DNA of 64,000 bases from contig NW_027102661.1 in NCBI RefSeq assembly GCF_036373705.1, positions 62,001 to 126,000 on the forward strand. The letters are read 5' to 3'. Below, piece by piece: positions 8,673 through 18,486 of this stretch. Numbering within the stretch: the first letter of the stretch is position 1; every line of letters begins with the position of its first letter. The notes under the pieces were generated by a model, which was not told the DNA's origin, made no database searches, and was given only the letters and a program-made list of their open reading frames with translations. A program made the position numbers and the translations under genes. The DNA comes from Amia ocellicauda. Taxonomy: Eukaryota > Chordata > Actinopteri > Amiiformes > Amiidae.

Positions 8673-8851
8673 GGTGAAAAAATAATGAAAACAGCCTTTG
8701 AATCATTAGTTTTGTTTTTATTCAACACAATTCTTATACAAAGCAGAGGTTATGTTATAAATAAATGTACAACATTTGAAAATAAAAAAAATAAAAAATA
8801 AAATTGTTTGTCGGGTCATTATTTACAGGGGAGACAAATAAAAACATGAGA
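8673..8851. terminator. Convergent poly(A) region
   Basis: The rightward late block and leftward block end face to face here. A plus-strand AATAAA lies at 8760-8765 and a minus-strand AATAAA (TTTATT at 8717-8722) serves the opposite block, so the transcripts would overlap by tens of bases. The rest is A/T-rich with an A-rich run that varies in length between copies. Confidence 0.65.
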
Positions 8852-9595
8852 TTAATAAGCTTCCCAACGATGGATAGATCCTGAGGATGGTCGCTCAGCA
8901 CGGTCAGAGTAATGAGATATCGGAGTCAGATCAGGCTCCACCTCTTTACACAGACAGATTTTTTGTCGCGTTACCTGGTTAGGAACTGTGGATTGGGGCA
9001 TGTTCAGACAGGCCATCGCCTGTAGGAAAGCATTCCAGCCTACAGGTCGGCGACTATCGGGTACCTTATTAGTGCTAGTGACACTCTTCAACAAATCAAA
9101 CATGTGTGAACCTTTGATCAGTTGTCCTTTAAAAACAAATTCACCCTGTTCATTCCAAGCCGTTACCCGCGGTTTCTGAACCATTTTGTGCAGGATATAT
9201 TGTGCATGTCTTTTGCTTCTGGCCGGCATGTTTCTCAAAACATCCGTTACAACATCTCCCTCTGAACTCTCAACAGGTTCGGTCACCGCAACATCTTTAT
9301 CAACCGTACCCCCCGCATCAGCCCCAGAACCATTTTCTTGAGAGGCCATGGTTAAAGTTAAAATGTTTTGATCTTTTTCACCCTGTCTAACCAGACGGAG
9401 GTAGCGCTGTAACGTGTTGGTATACAACTGGGCTTTGGAATACTGATTTAAATCGGCCCTGGCCTGTATAGCTTTCATTTCAGAGTCCAGGTTGTTTTCG
9501 GCCGTTTGTCTAATGGGCTCTGGCCCGACAACATTTTTTCTCAGTTTCTCAAGCTGCTCCTGAGGGATCAAGAACATTTTCTGAGCATATTCCAT
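8852..9595 (-). CDS. Conserved virion-associated candidate, function unknown
   Basis: Intact 247-residue frame starting MEYAQKMFLIPQEQLEKL. The N-terminal third is charged and helical, then comes a Ser/Gly/Glu linker (ENGSGADAGGTVDKD), then a compact domain with WNEQGEFVFKGQLIKGSHMFDLLK and SRRPVGWNAFLQAM. I recall similar frames beside the ATPase in other Polinton-like viruses but cannot name a function. It is first downstream of the small basic protein, whose stop is two bases before its ATG. A structural or morphogenesis role is inferred from the neighbours only. Confidence 0.65.
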   Translation of the reverse strand: MEYAQKMFLIPQEQLEKLRKNVVGPEPIRQTAENNLDSEMKAIQARADLNQYSKAQLYTNTLQRYLRLVRQGEKDQNILTLTMASQENGSGADAGGTVDKDVAVTEPVESSEGDVVTDVLRNMPARSKRHAQYILHKMVQKPRVTAWNEQGEFVFKGQLIKGSHMFDLLKSVTSTNKVPDSRRPVGWNAFLQAMACLNMPQSTVPNQVTRQKICLCKEVEPDLTPISHYSDRAERPSSGSIHRWEAY

Positions 9596-9597
9596 TA

Positions 9598-9933
9598 TTA
9601 ACCCACTCTGGAAGCTAGAAGACTGGTTAGGAAAGGCACGGATTGGCTCAACAGCGGTCCTATAAAACCCCCGGTTTGATTAATCTTCTTTCTTTTTCTT
9701 TTAATAGAATACTTCTTATTAGCGATGATCTTGATAACCACTTTTTGTTTTTTGAGTTTAGAATGTTGAGAAGGGGTTAGGGGTATATAACCGCGTAAGA
9801 TGTTAAAAGCTATTTCACACAGGGTCTCGATCAAATCCGAGGGGGCCCCTGCCAGCACAGCTTTCCTATGGCGCGGGCTCCCCTCAAATAACATTTGCAA
9901 AAGCGGCAGATTTCTTTTAATCCGAACAGACAT
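9598..9933 (-). CDS. Small basic conserved protein
   Basis: 111 residues. The N-terminal half is helical; the middle is very basic (KYSIKRKRKKINQTGGF) and the C-terminus hydrophobic (GPLLSQSVPFLTSLLASRVG). The KKINQxGGF signature recurs in Polinton-like viruses next to the ATPase. A basic segment plus a hydrophobic, possibly amphipathic tail suggests a capsid-internal DNA- or membrane-interacting protein; this is inference. It lies six bases from the ATPase stop. Confidence 0.65.
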   Translation of the reverse strand: MSVRIKRNLPLLQMLFEGSPRHRKAVLAGAPSDLIETLCEIAFNILRGYIPLTPSQHSKLKKQKVVIKIIANKKYSIKRKRKKINQTGGFIGPLLSQSVPFLTSLLASRVG

Positions 9934-9939
9934 TCTTAT

Positions 9940-10611
9940 TTATTTCCTTTTCTTTAGCACATACACTGCCGGCGAATCGGGCGGGCACAAACCTGTTCTG
10001 AGGCGAAAGTCTTCTGGGGTTTGTGCTTTTAAGTCCGCAATCAAGTACCCGTAGGGTTTTTTGGTGGCATCCTCAAATGCCTCCAAAAAGAACTTGGTCT
10101 GGTTAGGGTACATTTGACGAGCCAAGACGGTGACCTGTAGTTTATCTCTGGGGTTTTTAAAAAGAATTATATAATTGGCATTTAAATTAATAGTGCGGCT
10201 TTTTTTACCTTGAAAAAATAGATTTTGAACTAAATAAATAATACTTAAATTCCTATGATGAGTGTACTTTGTGAAAGCTTTTTCCACTTCACTGTTGTCA
10301 CCGGCCTGCTCCATCAGGTCATCAAGGATCACTAGATTAGTTTGACCGGGCGGGAACAAGTCATCGTCACACAACGAGGCGGGGAGACCTTGCACAAATT
10401 TCAGATTATTTTTTTTCGAAGCCAAATCATCGTAGAGAGGTTGCCAGCAAGTGAAACACCACACTATGTTGTCAAGAGCTTGGGACACGGTTGCGTCCAC
10501 ATCTTCTATGATGTTCTTTATAAGATAGCTCTTCCCCGAATTGGAGGGACCGGCTATAATACAGGAGAAAGGGTGTTGAAGTTTGTTTTCAAAACCACCG
10601 CTAATATCCAT
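9940..10611 (-). CDS. DNA-packaging ATPase (FtsK/HerA, A32-like)
   Basis: Intact 223-residue frame. Walker A is GPSNSGKS at residues 21-28 and Walker B is LVILDD at 93-98, followed by a conserved Gln-containing strand (IIYLVQNLFF) typical of the HerA/FtsK clade. It would pump the genome into capsids. The start overlaps the PolB stop by 11 bp, so the two are translated from overlapping frames. It is uninterrupted in copies 1, 3 and 4, and in copy 2 fused to its downstream neighbour. Confidence 0.92.
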   Translation of the reverse strand: MDISGGFENKLQHPFSCIIAGPSNSGKSYLIKNIIEDVDATVSQALDNIVWCFTCWQPLYDDLASKKNNLKFVQGLPASLCDDDLFPPGQTNLVILDDLMEQAGDNSEVEKAFTKYTHHRNLSIIYLVQNLFFQGKKSRTINLNANYIILFKNPRDKLQVTVLARQMYPNQTKFFLEAFEDATKKPYGYLIADLKAQTPEDFRLRTGLCPPDSPAVYVLKKRK

Positions 10612-13600
10612 AAGGCAGAGTGGTATAATCAGTCTTCAACACTCTTTTATTGTACACCACCCTGAACCGTTTGTTTAGTGATCTATTTTCCAACGTGTAC
10701 CCCTTTTTATTGCGATAGATCTGATTTCCGGCTGTAATAATCTCACGAGGAGGCGCGTCTTTCTCGGTTACAAAACTTTCTACCAGGGTCGTCAGAGACT
10801 TGATGTTAATGAGCTTGTTGTTACAATGGTTCAGAGTGAAACCCTTAACTTTCATACAGGTCTTACCCGCAGCCGTTCTGTATGCGTAAGTCTTAGGACC
10901 CCCTGAAACAAACTCCACTATGTGGTCCTGAGGATCTAGTTCGCTCGTTAACTCCCCAAGGTAGTCCCCGAGGGGAGGGACCCAATCCCCTGGCCTGGTG
11001 ACAAAGATTACAGAGTCAGTATCATGATAGAGCGTGCGTTCCTGCAACTGATCCATTAAGTTGTACAGTTCAAGCCGGGCGTAAGCCGTGGTAAAAACCG
11101 CTATGAAAACATTAACGTTCCCCTGTTTGGTGGGGAAATCTTTAGGGGCCCTCCACTGGACCTGTGCCACATGGTCATTTAAGAATTGAAAGTGTGATAC
11201 TGCATGTTGTTTGGAAAACATAAATTCTATAAACTGTTCAGGGGTTTTAATCAAGGTTGTGTTTAGACGGTAATTTCTTTCCCCAAACTTACCCCACAGA
11301 CTGTTTAAAATCAGTTTGGACATTTGTCTCTTGGCGGGGTTTACAGTTATGTTCCCCAGCTCTAGACGGATCCCTTCCTTTTCAAAATATTGCTAAACGT
11401 ATCGCTCTTTGGCCGCGGAGACAACACACCATGAGGGATAGCCCGATGCCTCCTGTTTCCCTTTCAGATGGGTCATAATGTAATCAGCAAAAAGAGTATC
11501 AGATTTTTCAGAAAAATGCCAAACCTCATACACCTTACCGACTCTGTAACCTTTCTCCACCGCCTTGTCAAGCTCAATGCTACACCAGACACCCGTCAGC
11601 GCTCTCTCTTCATCACTGTGCAGACAAGAGGTAGTTTTATTTTCAGTTTCCACACACGTTCTACACAGAGGGAACATCAATTTTCCCGAACACCTGTAAG
11701 GCAACACGGGTAAGAACAGCTCGCGAGGAGGGTACATGGTGACTTTGATCAAACCAAAGTAATGTCCGATTTCGAGAAAGTCACGATAAACAATGGTTGG
11801 ACGCCCCACCGGGTACATTTTGGTCTTGTTGACATAAGGGTACAGACTGGTGAAATCATAGTAATCTACTCTCTCACCCTCCTTTACCTCATAATGTAAA
11901 CAGAGGGCGTTGGTACGACCCCCAAATAACGCATCCCGGGGCTCAAGACGTTCAGGAAAGTCCAAGGTTTCCATAAACCGTTGTACCCCCGCATCCTGTT
12001 GCTTCAGGGTCGTCCACTCGTGTTCCCAAATCACCAGCACGTTCAAACCATAGGTGTTTTTTAAAGTTTCAATTCGTTCCTGGAAATCATAGTACATATC
12101 ACTGCAGAGTTTTTGTGTTACGGGGTTAAAGGTGTTTGGGTCGAAGCACTGAGGACAGCCATGCTAAATACAACCTGCAAACTCATAAGCGGTACGCCGC
12201 CCGGACACGTCGCTAAAACCGTCTAAGTAGTAAGGCCCCATTTTGACTTCCCCTTGATTTAAAGCATGTCTGATGAAGATGTTATCCCGGGCACTCAGGT
12301 ATTCCAGCCACTGTATGGAGACAGTCGAAAAGTTCTTTTGTCTAGCACGATAGTTGTCAGAAGTGGTGACCGCTATAGTGTTTTTCTGCAAGAAATTGGA
12401 CCGATACATTTTCATGCAGAGAGACGCTATGGTCACACTTTGCAAAGGGTCGAGACCCGATGTGTTGATAACCTCGGCGCGGAAACGCACACAGGCTTCT
12501 TTAAGGATCACCACATCATTTTTACAATAAGCAGCCATCTCTTCTCGGTCATCAAAAACACCTCCCTTAACCGTATTGTACCATTTAAAGAATTCCTCCC
12601 TCTCATGAGACATCATAGTATCAACCCCATAATAAGTGGCGGGCAGGTAGGACCCTCGATAATTTTGAGTGTCCATAGTATTAAAAAAATGGCAGAACCA
12701 ACCTTTCTTCTGAGCCTCAAAACCCAGAGCCTTAGGCAAAGCGCTCAATTTCATGGGGATGAAATTTAACAAGTCTATGTAACGTTAGTTGAAAGCTTCG
12801 TCGGTGAAACACATGATCTTGCTACCCTGAGCTATTATTTTTGGGGTCACCCCATTTTCCACCAGATACTTCATCAAAATGTAAGAATCATAACCCTTAG
12901 CATTGTGGGCAATAAATGTGTAATTGAGGTATTTTGGACCGCGATACCGCGTAAAGAAATCCCTGACACAACTCTCACCGCTAGCTGACCACTCACGATC
13001 CAACATGTCAATACAGAGTATATAATTAGCAACGTGGACCCCGTTTTCTTGCCTGCATTCAAAAGCAAAAAAGACATAACGGTTGTGCGGCGGCTCCTTT
13101 TTAACCGGCTGAATAAAGCACTGGTGTTCGGACCCCGGGGTTAAATCAGCATTACAGATCCTGCATCTCGGCTCCAGACATTTGTGTGGTTTAACCTCAT
13201 GAAAACGGTACTGGAGGCAACACTGCGGGCAATATTTAGTTTGATCACAATAACTCAGTTTTTTAACCCCCTCAGTAGCGGCCCTCTGTACCTTATGCTC
13301 GGAAAAACAGAACGCTGAGAGACAAATCCTTAAGCAATCTTTACATCGGATGGTAGGGGCCAAACCCTTACGACATTGCGGATTGAAACAGACGTTACAG
13401 TAACCGTCACATCGGTGCTTAAGCTTATCATTGAAGGCCTTATAACACCAATGACAAACATACGAACAACCCAAAAAAGCCGTCAAACTCTTTATTCCAA
13501 AGTAATGACTATCACTTAGGAAGAGAAACAGTGTCTGTGTATGGGTTTCAGGATGTGTCTGAAATTTCACAAATACTTCCTTTACCTCACAACGGTACCA

Positions 13601-13939
13601 CACAACAATTTTTAAAGACAACAACTCCTCAAACTTGGTGATGTCTGAAAAGGCAACCATCTGTTGAGAGTTTAAGCCGGCCCTCTGATGAAGCATTAAA
13701 GCTTCTTGCAGAGCTTGGGGTTCAGGCATGTCGGGGGTGAGTAGTTTTATTAAACTGTAAGCAAAACAGAGCTTATTGTCCCCACTGGAACTCACCACTA
13801 ATTGCCTGAGCTTGGTCCTAATTATGTCGTTCTTCAAGCATTTCGACAGTCTTCTAAGCGCCCCACCCTCAGGGTTACGAACCACATTCATTACCAGAGA
13901 CAGACTTTCATCAGCTATGATGGCTGCGTTACTTTGCAA
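10601..13939 (-). pseudogene. Protein-primed-type DNA polymerase B, three stops (copy 1)
   Basis: From N to C: a helical region, a Cys/His-rich region (CDGYCNVCFNPQC, CPQCC), an exonuclease domain (FFAFECRQ; AHNAKGYDSY; YCKNDVVIL) and polymerase motifs A (DYYDFTSLYP), B (LNSLWGKFG) and C (LYHDTDSVIF). This is the Polinton/adenovirus PolB arrangement. In-frame stops break it at 12785-12787 (TAA, all copies), 12164-12166 (TAG, this copy only) and 11393-11395 (TAG, shared with copy 4). The exonuclease I motif has Ala where DxE is expected. The 5' part probably continues in the overlapping frame at 13915-14733. Not functional as read. Confidence 0.9.
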
Positions 13940-14733
13940 TAACGCTTCGATTTTAGCCAGACGTCTAAATTATCTCCACTCAGCATTACAGATAGGTTGC
14001 TAAACAAATCATCCCCTCTGAGTTCTAACTGTACAACATCTCGAGGTCTGACCCTTTCAGCAACCTGTTCAAGCATTTTCTGCAAGGCCTCGTGTATGTT
14101 GACAAATATTTCTGCATAATTGTCACAATTTAAAAGTTCTGCAAAATTAAAACGTTGAATCATTTCAAAATTGTTATAGGCCGGTCTATCTATAATCACG
14201 GGATCACTGGTACTCTTGGACACATCATCATTTTGAACAAAGCCTTCACCCCCTACATTCTCACAGAGCATGACCTCCACAGCCTTATCAGTCTCAGAAC
14301 ACTCCACATTCCGAACACCCCCACTGCTGACATCTACAAAACCCCCTTTTTGAGGAGGCTCATTTAAAGCCTGTAAAAGTCCTTCAAAGATATCCAACCG
14401 GTTAATGTCAAGACCCTCCTCTATAGTGATGGCTGCTTCTGCCGCCATCCTGTGTTCTAATTGTCTCAAATCATTTATAATAGGGGCAGAATTTGGTCGG
14501 GGTAGCTCCTCCAAAGCCTCCACCATTTCAAACAAATCGGGGTGAACTAGGGGGTGAACCTCTATAAGCGCTACCGGTGGGAGGTGGTTATTTAGATCAT
14601 TGACCATCTGTAACAGGTCGGGGTTCACCGGTAAGTCTGTTAATTCACATTCTATCGGTGGTAATTGGGGGTTATTTAAATCATTTATCATTTGTAATAG
14701 TTCCAGGTTCATTGGGACATCAGAGGAGTTCAC
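13915..14733 (-). CDS. Acidic repeat segment, probable N-terminal part of PolB
   Basis: Open 272-codon frame beginning upstream of the PolB body and overlapping it by 25 bp in another frame, identically in all four copies. It holds a 27-28-residue repeat: NLELLQMINDLNN, NPDLLQMVNDLNN, HPDLFEMVEALEE, with a weaker RLDIFEGLLQALNE. Its last residues (VQLELRGDDLF) resemble a segment found within the N-terminal region of other Polinton polymerases, so I infer one ancestral protein split by a frame change near 13960-13970. A separate small gene is the alternative. The frame has no ATG at 14733 (GTG); the first ATG is near 14712. An upstream ATG at 14829 is followed by TGA two codons later. Confidence 0.55.
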   Translation of the reverse strand: MNSSDVPMNLELLQMINDLNNPQLPPIECELTDLPVNPDLLQMVNDLNNHLPPVALIEVHPLVHPDLFEMVEALEELPRPNSAPIINDLRQLEHRMAAEAAITIEEGLDINRLDIFEGLLQALNEPPQKGGFVDVSSGGVRNVECSETDKAVEVMLCENVGGEGFVQNDDVSKSTSDPVIIDRPAYNNFEMIQRFNFAELLNCDNYAEIFVNIHEALQKMLEQVAERVRPRDVVQLELRGDDLFSNLSVMLSGDNLDVWLKSKRYCKVTQPS

Positions 14734-14895
14734 AACAGGGCCGGGGATGTTCTCTCGGGAAGGTCTTTTTGGGGCCCTAGCTTGTTCATAATCCTTTAGT
14801 TTGTGAGTTCTTTTACCAAGTCAGGACATTTTTTAATTTATTTTTTATTTTTCCAACAACCCACAATAGTAAGGCGTTTTGTGTCTATTAAAACA
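14734..14895 (-). promoter_or_regulatory. Spacer between spliced gene and PolB
   Basis: A/T-rich run holding minus-strand AATAAA signals for the spliced gene just upstream, then ATG-TCC-TGA (ATG at 14827-14829) in frame with the acidic repeat segment. The two-codon frame is conserved in all copies. Confidence 0.5.
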
Positions 14896-16936
14896 TTAAA
14901 TACAGTACAATTCGTTAGTAAGGGTATTAATAAGGGTGTTTTGGCTCTCTATCACCAGGTTTTGCCCCACTAACACAAGTCTTTGATTTTGTAACAAAGT
15001 ATGTAGCAACTCATGCCGACCTTCAGGATGTAGCTCCGGGGGCTGGTGGCCTGGCTCAGCTTCAAAGGATGGTCGCTCCGGTAAATCTCGGTCGAAGGAG
15101 GCAGGGAGCGAGCGTATACTCATGGACGGAGACCAAGAAGGCCTTTGCGGTGACACCCTGGCCAAGCGCGGGGTACTGTTCCGCGTTTCTGTAGCCAAGA
15201 AACGGGTCTGGGGGGACGATGTTGAAACCAGGCCGTCGTTGGGTGGTGTGTCAGCCCTGACTGACGGCGACCCCTGAGGTTGTTGGATGCCTGTATTTGT
15301 TCCGCCTGACAATGCGGCAGGCTGAATCTGGGGTGTTGAATTACTCCCAGAAGGCTGTGGCCTGAGTAGATGTTGGGGGGTCTCCAAGACCACCGTGGGG
15401 GATCCTCTCGGTGATCTCACCGGGGAAGATGTTTGATCCCACTTAGACGGGGTAATTGTCCTCAATAGCTCATTCACAGAATGACTATCCCAAGAGTCTT
15501 GGGAAGAATAAAAATATACATTACATTTACATCTTTAAACGGCGACAGAAATCAAACTTAAAACAACATGTCCAGGACATTCAAAACCTTTAGCTTTTTT
15601 AGACCTTTGAAAATAGCCTTAGACATTCACTACAACGCCTTATTATTTACAGACAATATATTTATTAGGACTTGATAATAAATGTAAAACAGAGAAGCCG
15701 CTGTAAATAAACTGTTTCTTAAATGTTTCTTTAAAAACTGTAATATTGTTAATAAAACACACACACACACAACAACATTTCATTTTTAAACGAACCTTCC
15801 AAGTGTAAACGCTTCCTGATCCCGGGACTTCCTGTTTCACAAACGTTTTCACGATCTGTTTAAATATTAAATACAATGAACACCTTCAAGACTTTTCCTA
15901 CAACCACTTTAAAACAGAAGTATAATAGCGGGATATAAGCCAAACAACTTACTAAACCCTTTCGGACGGCTTTACTTCCTAACCAGACGGTACAGCAATC
16001 GGTCATTTCTAAACACGTTCCCCAGAAACAAGCCTAGACCTGTCCGGACTTCTAAAGATCTTTCCCAGAACCCCCCGCCCTACAGGAAACGGTCACCCAT
16101 CGCTTAAATATTAGCCCTCAACGGGCAAACAAAGCTCTTTTAAAAACATTAAAGTTTGAAAGATCTTACTTACCTCCACAGAATAATCGTTTCTTATGTT
16201 TTTCGGCTGGTTTAGCTTTTTGCACCGCTGTGAAGGTAAGAGACATGTTTAACCTTTAACCACACCGCTTTATAAAAAGCTTTAACCTCTTACAGGCTGC
16301 AGATATATACTCACAGCTATCAGATACCGGGGCTGACGGCCTTTCAGATTCTTGAAAGGTTACGGTTCTCGAAGGTAAAACGAAACAAGCCCTCGATGTG
16401 GAAGGCCTTTCGTTGTCTCGAACCACGTTTCTTAATACTGTTAGACAGGATAATTTTTTTAAATTAACAAAACTGGACTCAAACATCTTACAGAAACGTT
16501 ATACAAACAAACAGGGGTTTAGTTCTTACCCGGTCGGCAGACAGCCTGTCTAGGGACAACCACTTCTCTTGGTCGATCCTCGGAGACATTAATCACAGGC
16601 CTTTCGATAGTTTCTGTGTAATTAAAGAGACCGGCATTATTATATATTAAAACGTTTTCATAACTCTAATGAGCCGCTTCAAAACCACACACACCCATAC
16701 ATAAGAACCCATGAGCGCAAACACAAAAATCTTACCGTCGTTGTTCCAGATGATCTCCTCAGCGTTGGGAATTAACTCCTGTTGACTGGCTGAAAAATAA
16801 TTTTACAGAACTTAAAACAGATGTTATAGCCTTATTTACAATACATGCACACAACACGCTCTGAGTCAATGAAAATAATCTGAAGACTTGCCTAAAAACT
16901 CGTTTAAATCGAATCGCTGATGTTGTTTCCGGACAT
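14896..16936 (-). pseudogene. Right-end spliced gene, at least 7 exons (copy 1; exon-1 deletion)
   Basis: Exons read by splice signals on the minus strand: 16892-16936 (ATG), 16736-16789, 16530-16613, 16315-16437, 16174-16227, 15796-15855 and terminal 14896-15497. Internal exons are 54, 84, 123, 54 and 60 nt, all multiples of three, every join is phase 1, and acceptors such as TTATTTTTCAG and donors such as GAGGTAAGTAAG are strong (exon 1 uses GC). Translated exons share an ERP motif (IERPVI, EDRPRE, NERPST, SERPSA, PERPSF). The last exon encodes a Ser/Pro-rich protein with SP sites. Exon 1 here lacks one base compared with copy 2, giving an early stop. An extra exon near 15950-16130 is possible. 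Family unknown. Confidence 0.65.
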
Positions 16937-17506
16937 TGTTGATCTTTAGTCTTAAATCGAAAGGTCAGTGTGAGTCTGTCGAGCTGAAGACCAGACCTTC
17001 ATACTTATACTGATGGCCACATGCCGGATCTGCTTGTAAGGCATTGTTCTGGTCTGGCCTTTGTGCCACCCTGTTACCAATTAACATATCAAAACCAACC
17101 AATAAAATGACACTGCATCAAATTTCAAATAGAAACCAAGATGGAGACGATCTCTCTCCTCTCTACTCTAAACTTTTATTAGAACCTTTTGGTCTCTCAA
17201 AAAAACATTTTTAAGCATCAAGACCTATAGTCAACAACCACTAAGAATATTTCAGGCCTTTATAAGCGCTAAAAAACAACCTGAGCCTAGAAAATAACTA
17301 TAAAGATCAAAAATAACTAGCGCTTTTACAGTGATTTTTTTATTTATTTTTTATAGCGATGCTTTGTTTGGTATTAAACAAGTCACAAACTACTCAGAAC
17401 AGCGTTTATCCCCGCAAAAGAGATATTTGGGTTTATTTTACAAAGCTTATAAATTATATAGGTTAAAAGTATTCTGAATGTTTTGATATCACACGCCATA
17501 CCTACT
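16937..17506 (-). promoter_or_regulatory. Right terminus with promoter of the spliced gene
   Basis: A minus-strand TATA-like GTATAAGTAT lies at 17001-17010, about 65 bp before the exon-1 ATG. Around it are inverted GGTCTGG/CCAGACC segments (about 16990 and 17050). The outer 400 bp is A/T-rich without any convincing gene and ends CCTACT, complementary to the left-end AGTAGG. Confidence 0.5.
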
Positions 17507-17571
17507 GTTGTCTTCTACACCTTACGGTAGCAACAAATCTAACTACTGCTTTACTTTAACAATAATAATGA

Positions 17572-17631
17572 CGGCGACCACGATGACAACAAGAACAACA
17601 ACAACAACATCATCATCATCATCATCATCAG
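17572..17631. repeat. ACA/CAT microsatellite
   Basis: Composite triplet repeat ending in seven CAT units before the tRNA unit start. Confidence 0.85.
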
Positions 17632-17794
17632 ATTTTAATTAAAAGTGGCTACACCAGCGTTTACAATTTCAACCTGTCGACGGACGGACGCTCTGAGTGC
17701 ATCGATTGCGGGCACTCCAATGAAGAAAAGACACCCACCGCCTCCGGGGAACCACGAGGGCAAGCATGACGAAAAGGGCCAACCCACAGTAGGC

Positions 17795-17867
17795 TGTTTC
17801 CGCCCGGTTTCGAACCGGGGACCTTTCGCGCATTAGGCGAATGTGATAACCGCTACACTACGGAAAC
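17795..17867 (-). tRNA. tRNA-Val(AAC) gene
   Basis: 73-nt minus-strand cloverleaf, acceptor GTTTCCG/CGGAAAC, intact B box GGTTCGAAACC, AAC anticodon. The anticodon stem reads TTCGC/TCGAA-like with one altered pair (CGCGCATTAGGCG on the plus strand), so function is likely but not certain. Confidence 0.75.
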
Positions 17868-18190
17868 TGACAACGCCACCTCTTGCTTCAAACGGTTACC
17901 GTAGGAGCCTGCTGGTAAAACGGGCTCAGGCGTTTCAGGTCGGCTAGACTGTGAGATGGCGTCTGAAGTGCCGCGAAATGATGCCATTTTCACAGACCTG
18001 TTTGGCATTGCTAAAGGGCACATCAGGACACTTCGGAAACTCTTTCAAAGGCAGGACGCCCTGCGCTCTGACAGTGCCTGCACTTAACCCAACAAGGTGA
18101 TGCTGAATGGCTTGTTCAAACGGCTGGTGGTCTTCCGTCACCACCAGACTATGAGAGCTATACTGCGCCTTCAACTACATAAGAGTAGAT

Positions 18191-18486
18191 AGTAGGGTTT
18201 TTTGGGCGCGGCCTATTTTGTTATGACGTATGCCCTAAGCTTATTAATATTCCTACGTCATAATTGGGGGGCGTGATTTTAGGTAGAGTTATTTCCTTAA
18301 TTATTCCTACGTCATATCCGTCAGAAAGTGTACACCCATAAAACCCTGAACAACAAGGCCACCCATAAATACCCCCACCCCTCTGAAGGCAACGCCCCGA
18401 AACTCTCCTCTCTATTTAAGAACCCGCGCTTCTTTTAGGCAATACCTCTTTAATTCTCAGCTTCTGAAACATCCCGCTTCTTCAAC
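18191..18486 (+). promoter_or_regulatory. Left-end early promoter (copy 2)
   Basis: Same three TGACGT-type sites as copy 1 and TATTTAA at 18413-18419. Nearly base-identical, supporting recent duplication. Confidence 0.65.

Larger units (their letters stand above)
2239..17506. mobile_element. Endogenous adintovirus/Polinton-like copy 1
   Basis: A 15.3-kb unit bounded by AGTAGG on the left and its complement CCTACT on the right, between tRNA-Val repeat DNA. It carries the full gene set: early genes, integrase, penton-like, core, capsid, protease, assembly proteins, ATPase, PolB and a spliced right-end gene. Only six terminal bases match as an inverted repeat and no clear target duplication is seen; the two flanks come from different repeat variants. 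This copy has the only uninterrupted integrase and core genes of the array. It has broken capsid, PolB and first early genes. Confidence 0.85.
17507..18190. repeat. Host tRNA-Val repeat block between copies 1 and 2
   Basis: One repeat unit: spacer tail, microsatellite, tRNA-Val and the conserved 3' segment leading to AAGAGTAGAT at the left end of copy 2. It is closer to the block after copy 3 (shared ATCGATTGCGGGC and AAGCATGACG variants) than to the others. Confidence 0.8.

Noticed and set aside
12266-12769. 167-codon plus-strand frame opposite PolB, present in all copies
   Set aside because: Antisense shadow of the PolB exonuclease region; no start context, and the matching minus-strand protein has clear motifs.
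12770-12850. Small intron removing the shared PolB TAA
   Set aside because: A CTAAC and a following AG exist, but any donor would be only about 60 bases away and would remove conserved coding sequence.
13955-13975. Programmed -1 frameshift site at the PolB N-terminus
   Set aside because: The sequence TAATTTA is not a canonical X-XXY-YYZ heptamer and no stable downstream structure was evident by eye.
15643-15876. 77-codon minus-strand frame conserved in all copies (MYLIFKQIVKTF...)
   Set aside because: It spans an intron, a CA microsatellite and only part of the 60-nt exon in a different frame; conservation simply reflects recent duplication.
2239-17506. Retrotransposon or LTR element because of the integrase
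   Set aside because: No reverse transcriptase, gag or LTR; the integrase accompanies PolB, capsid, protease and ATPase as in Polintons.
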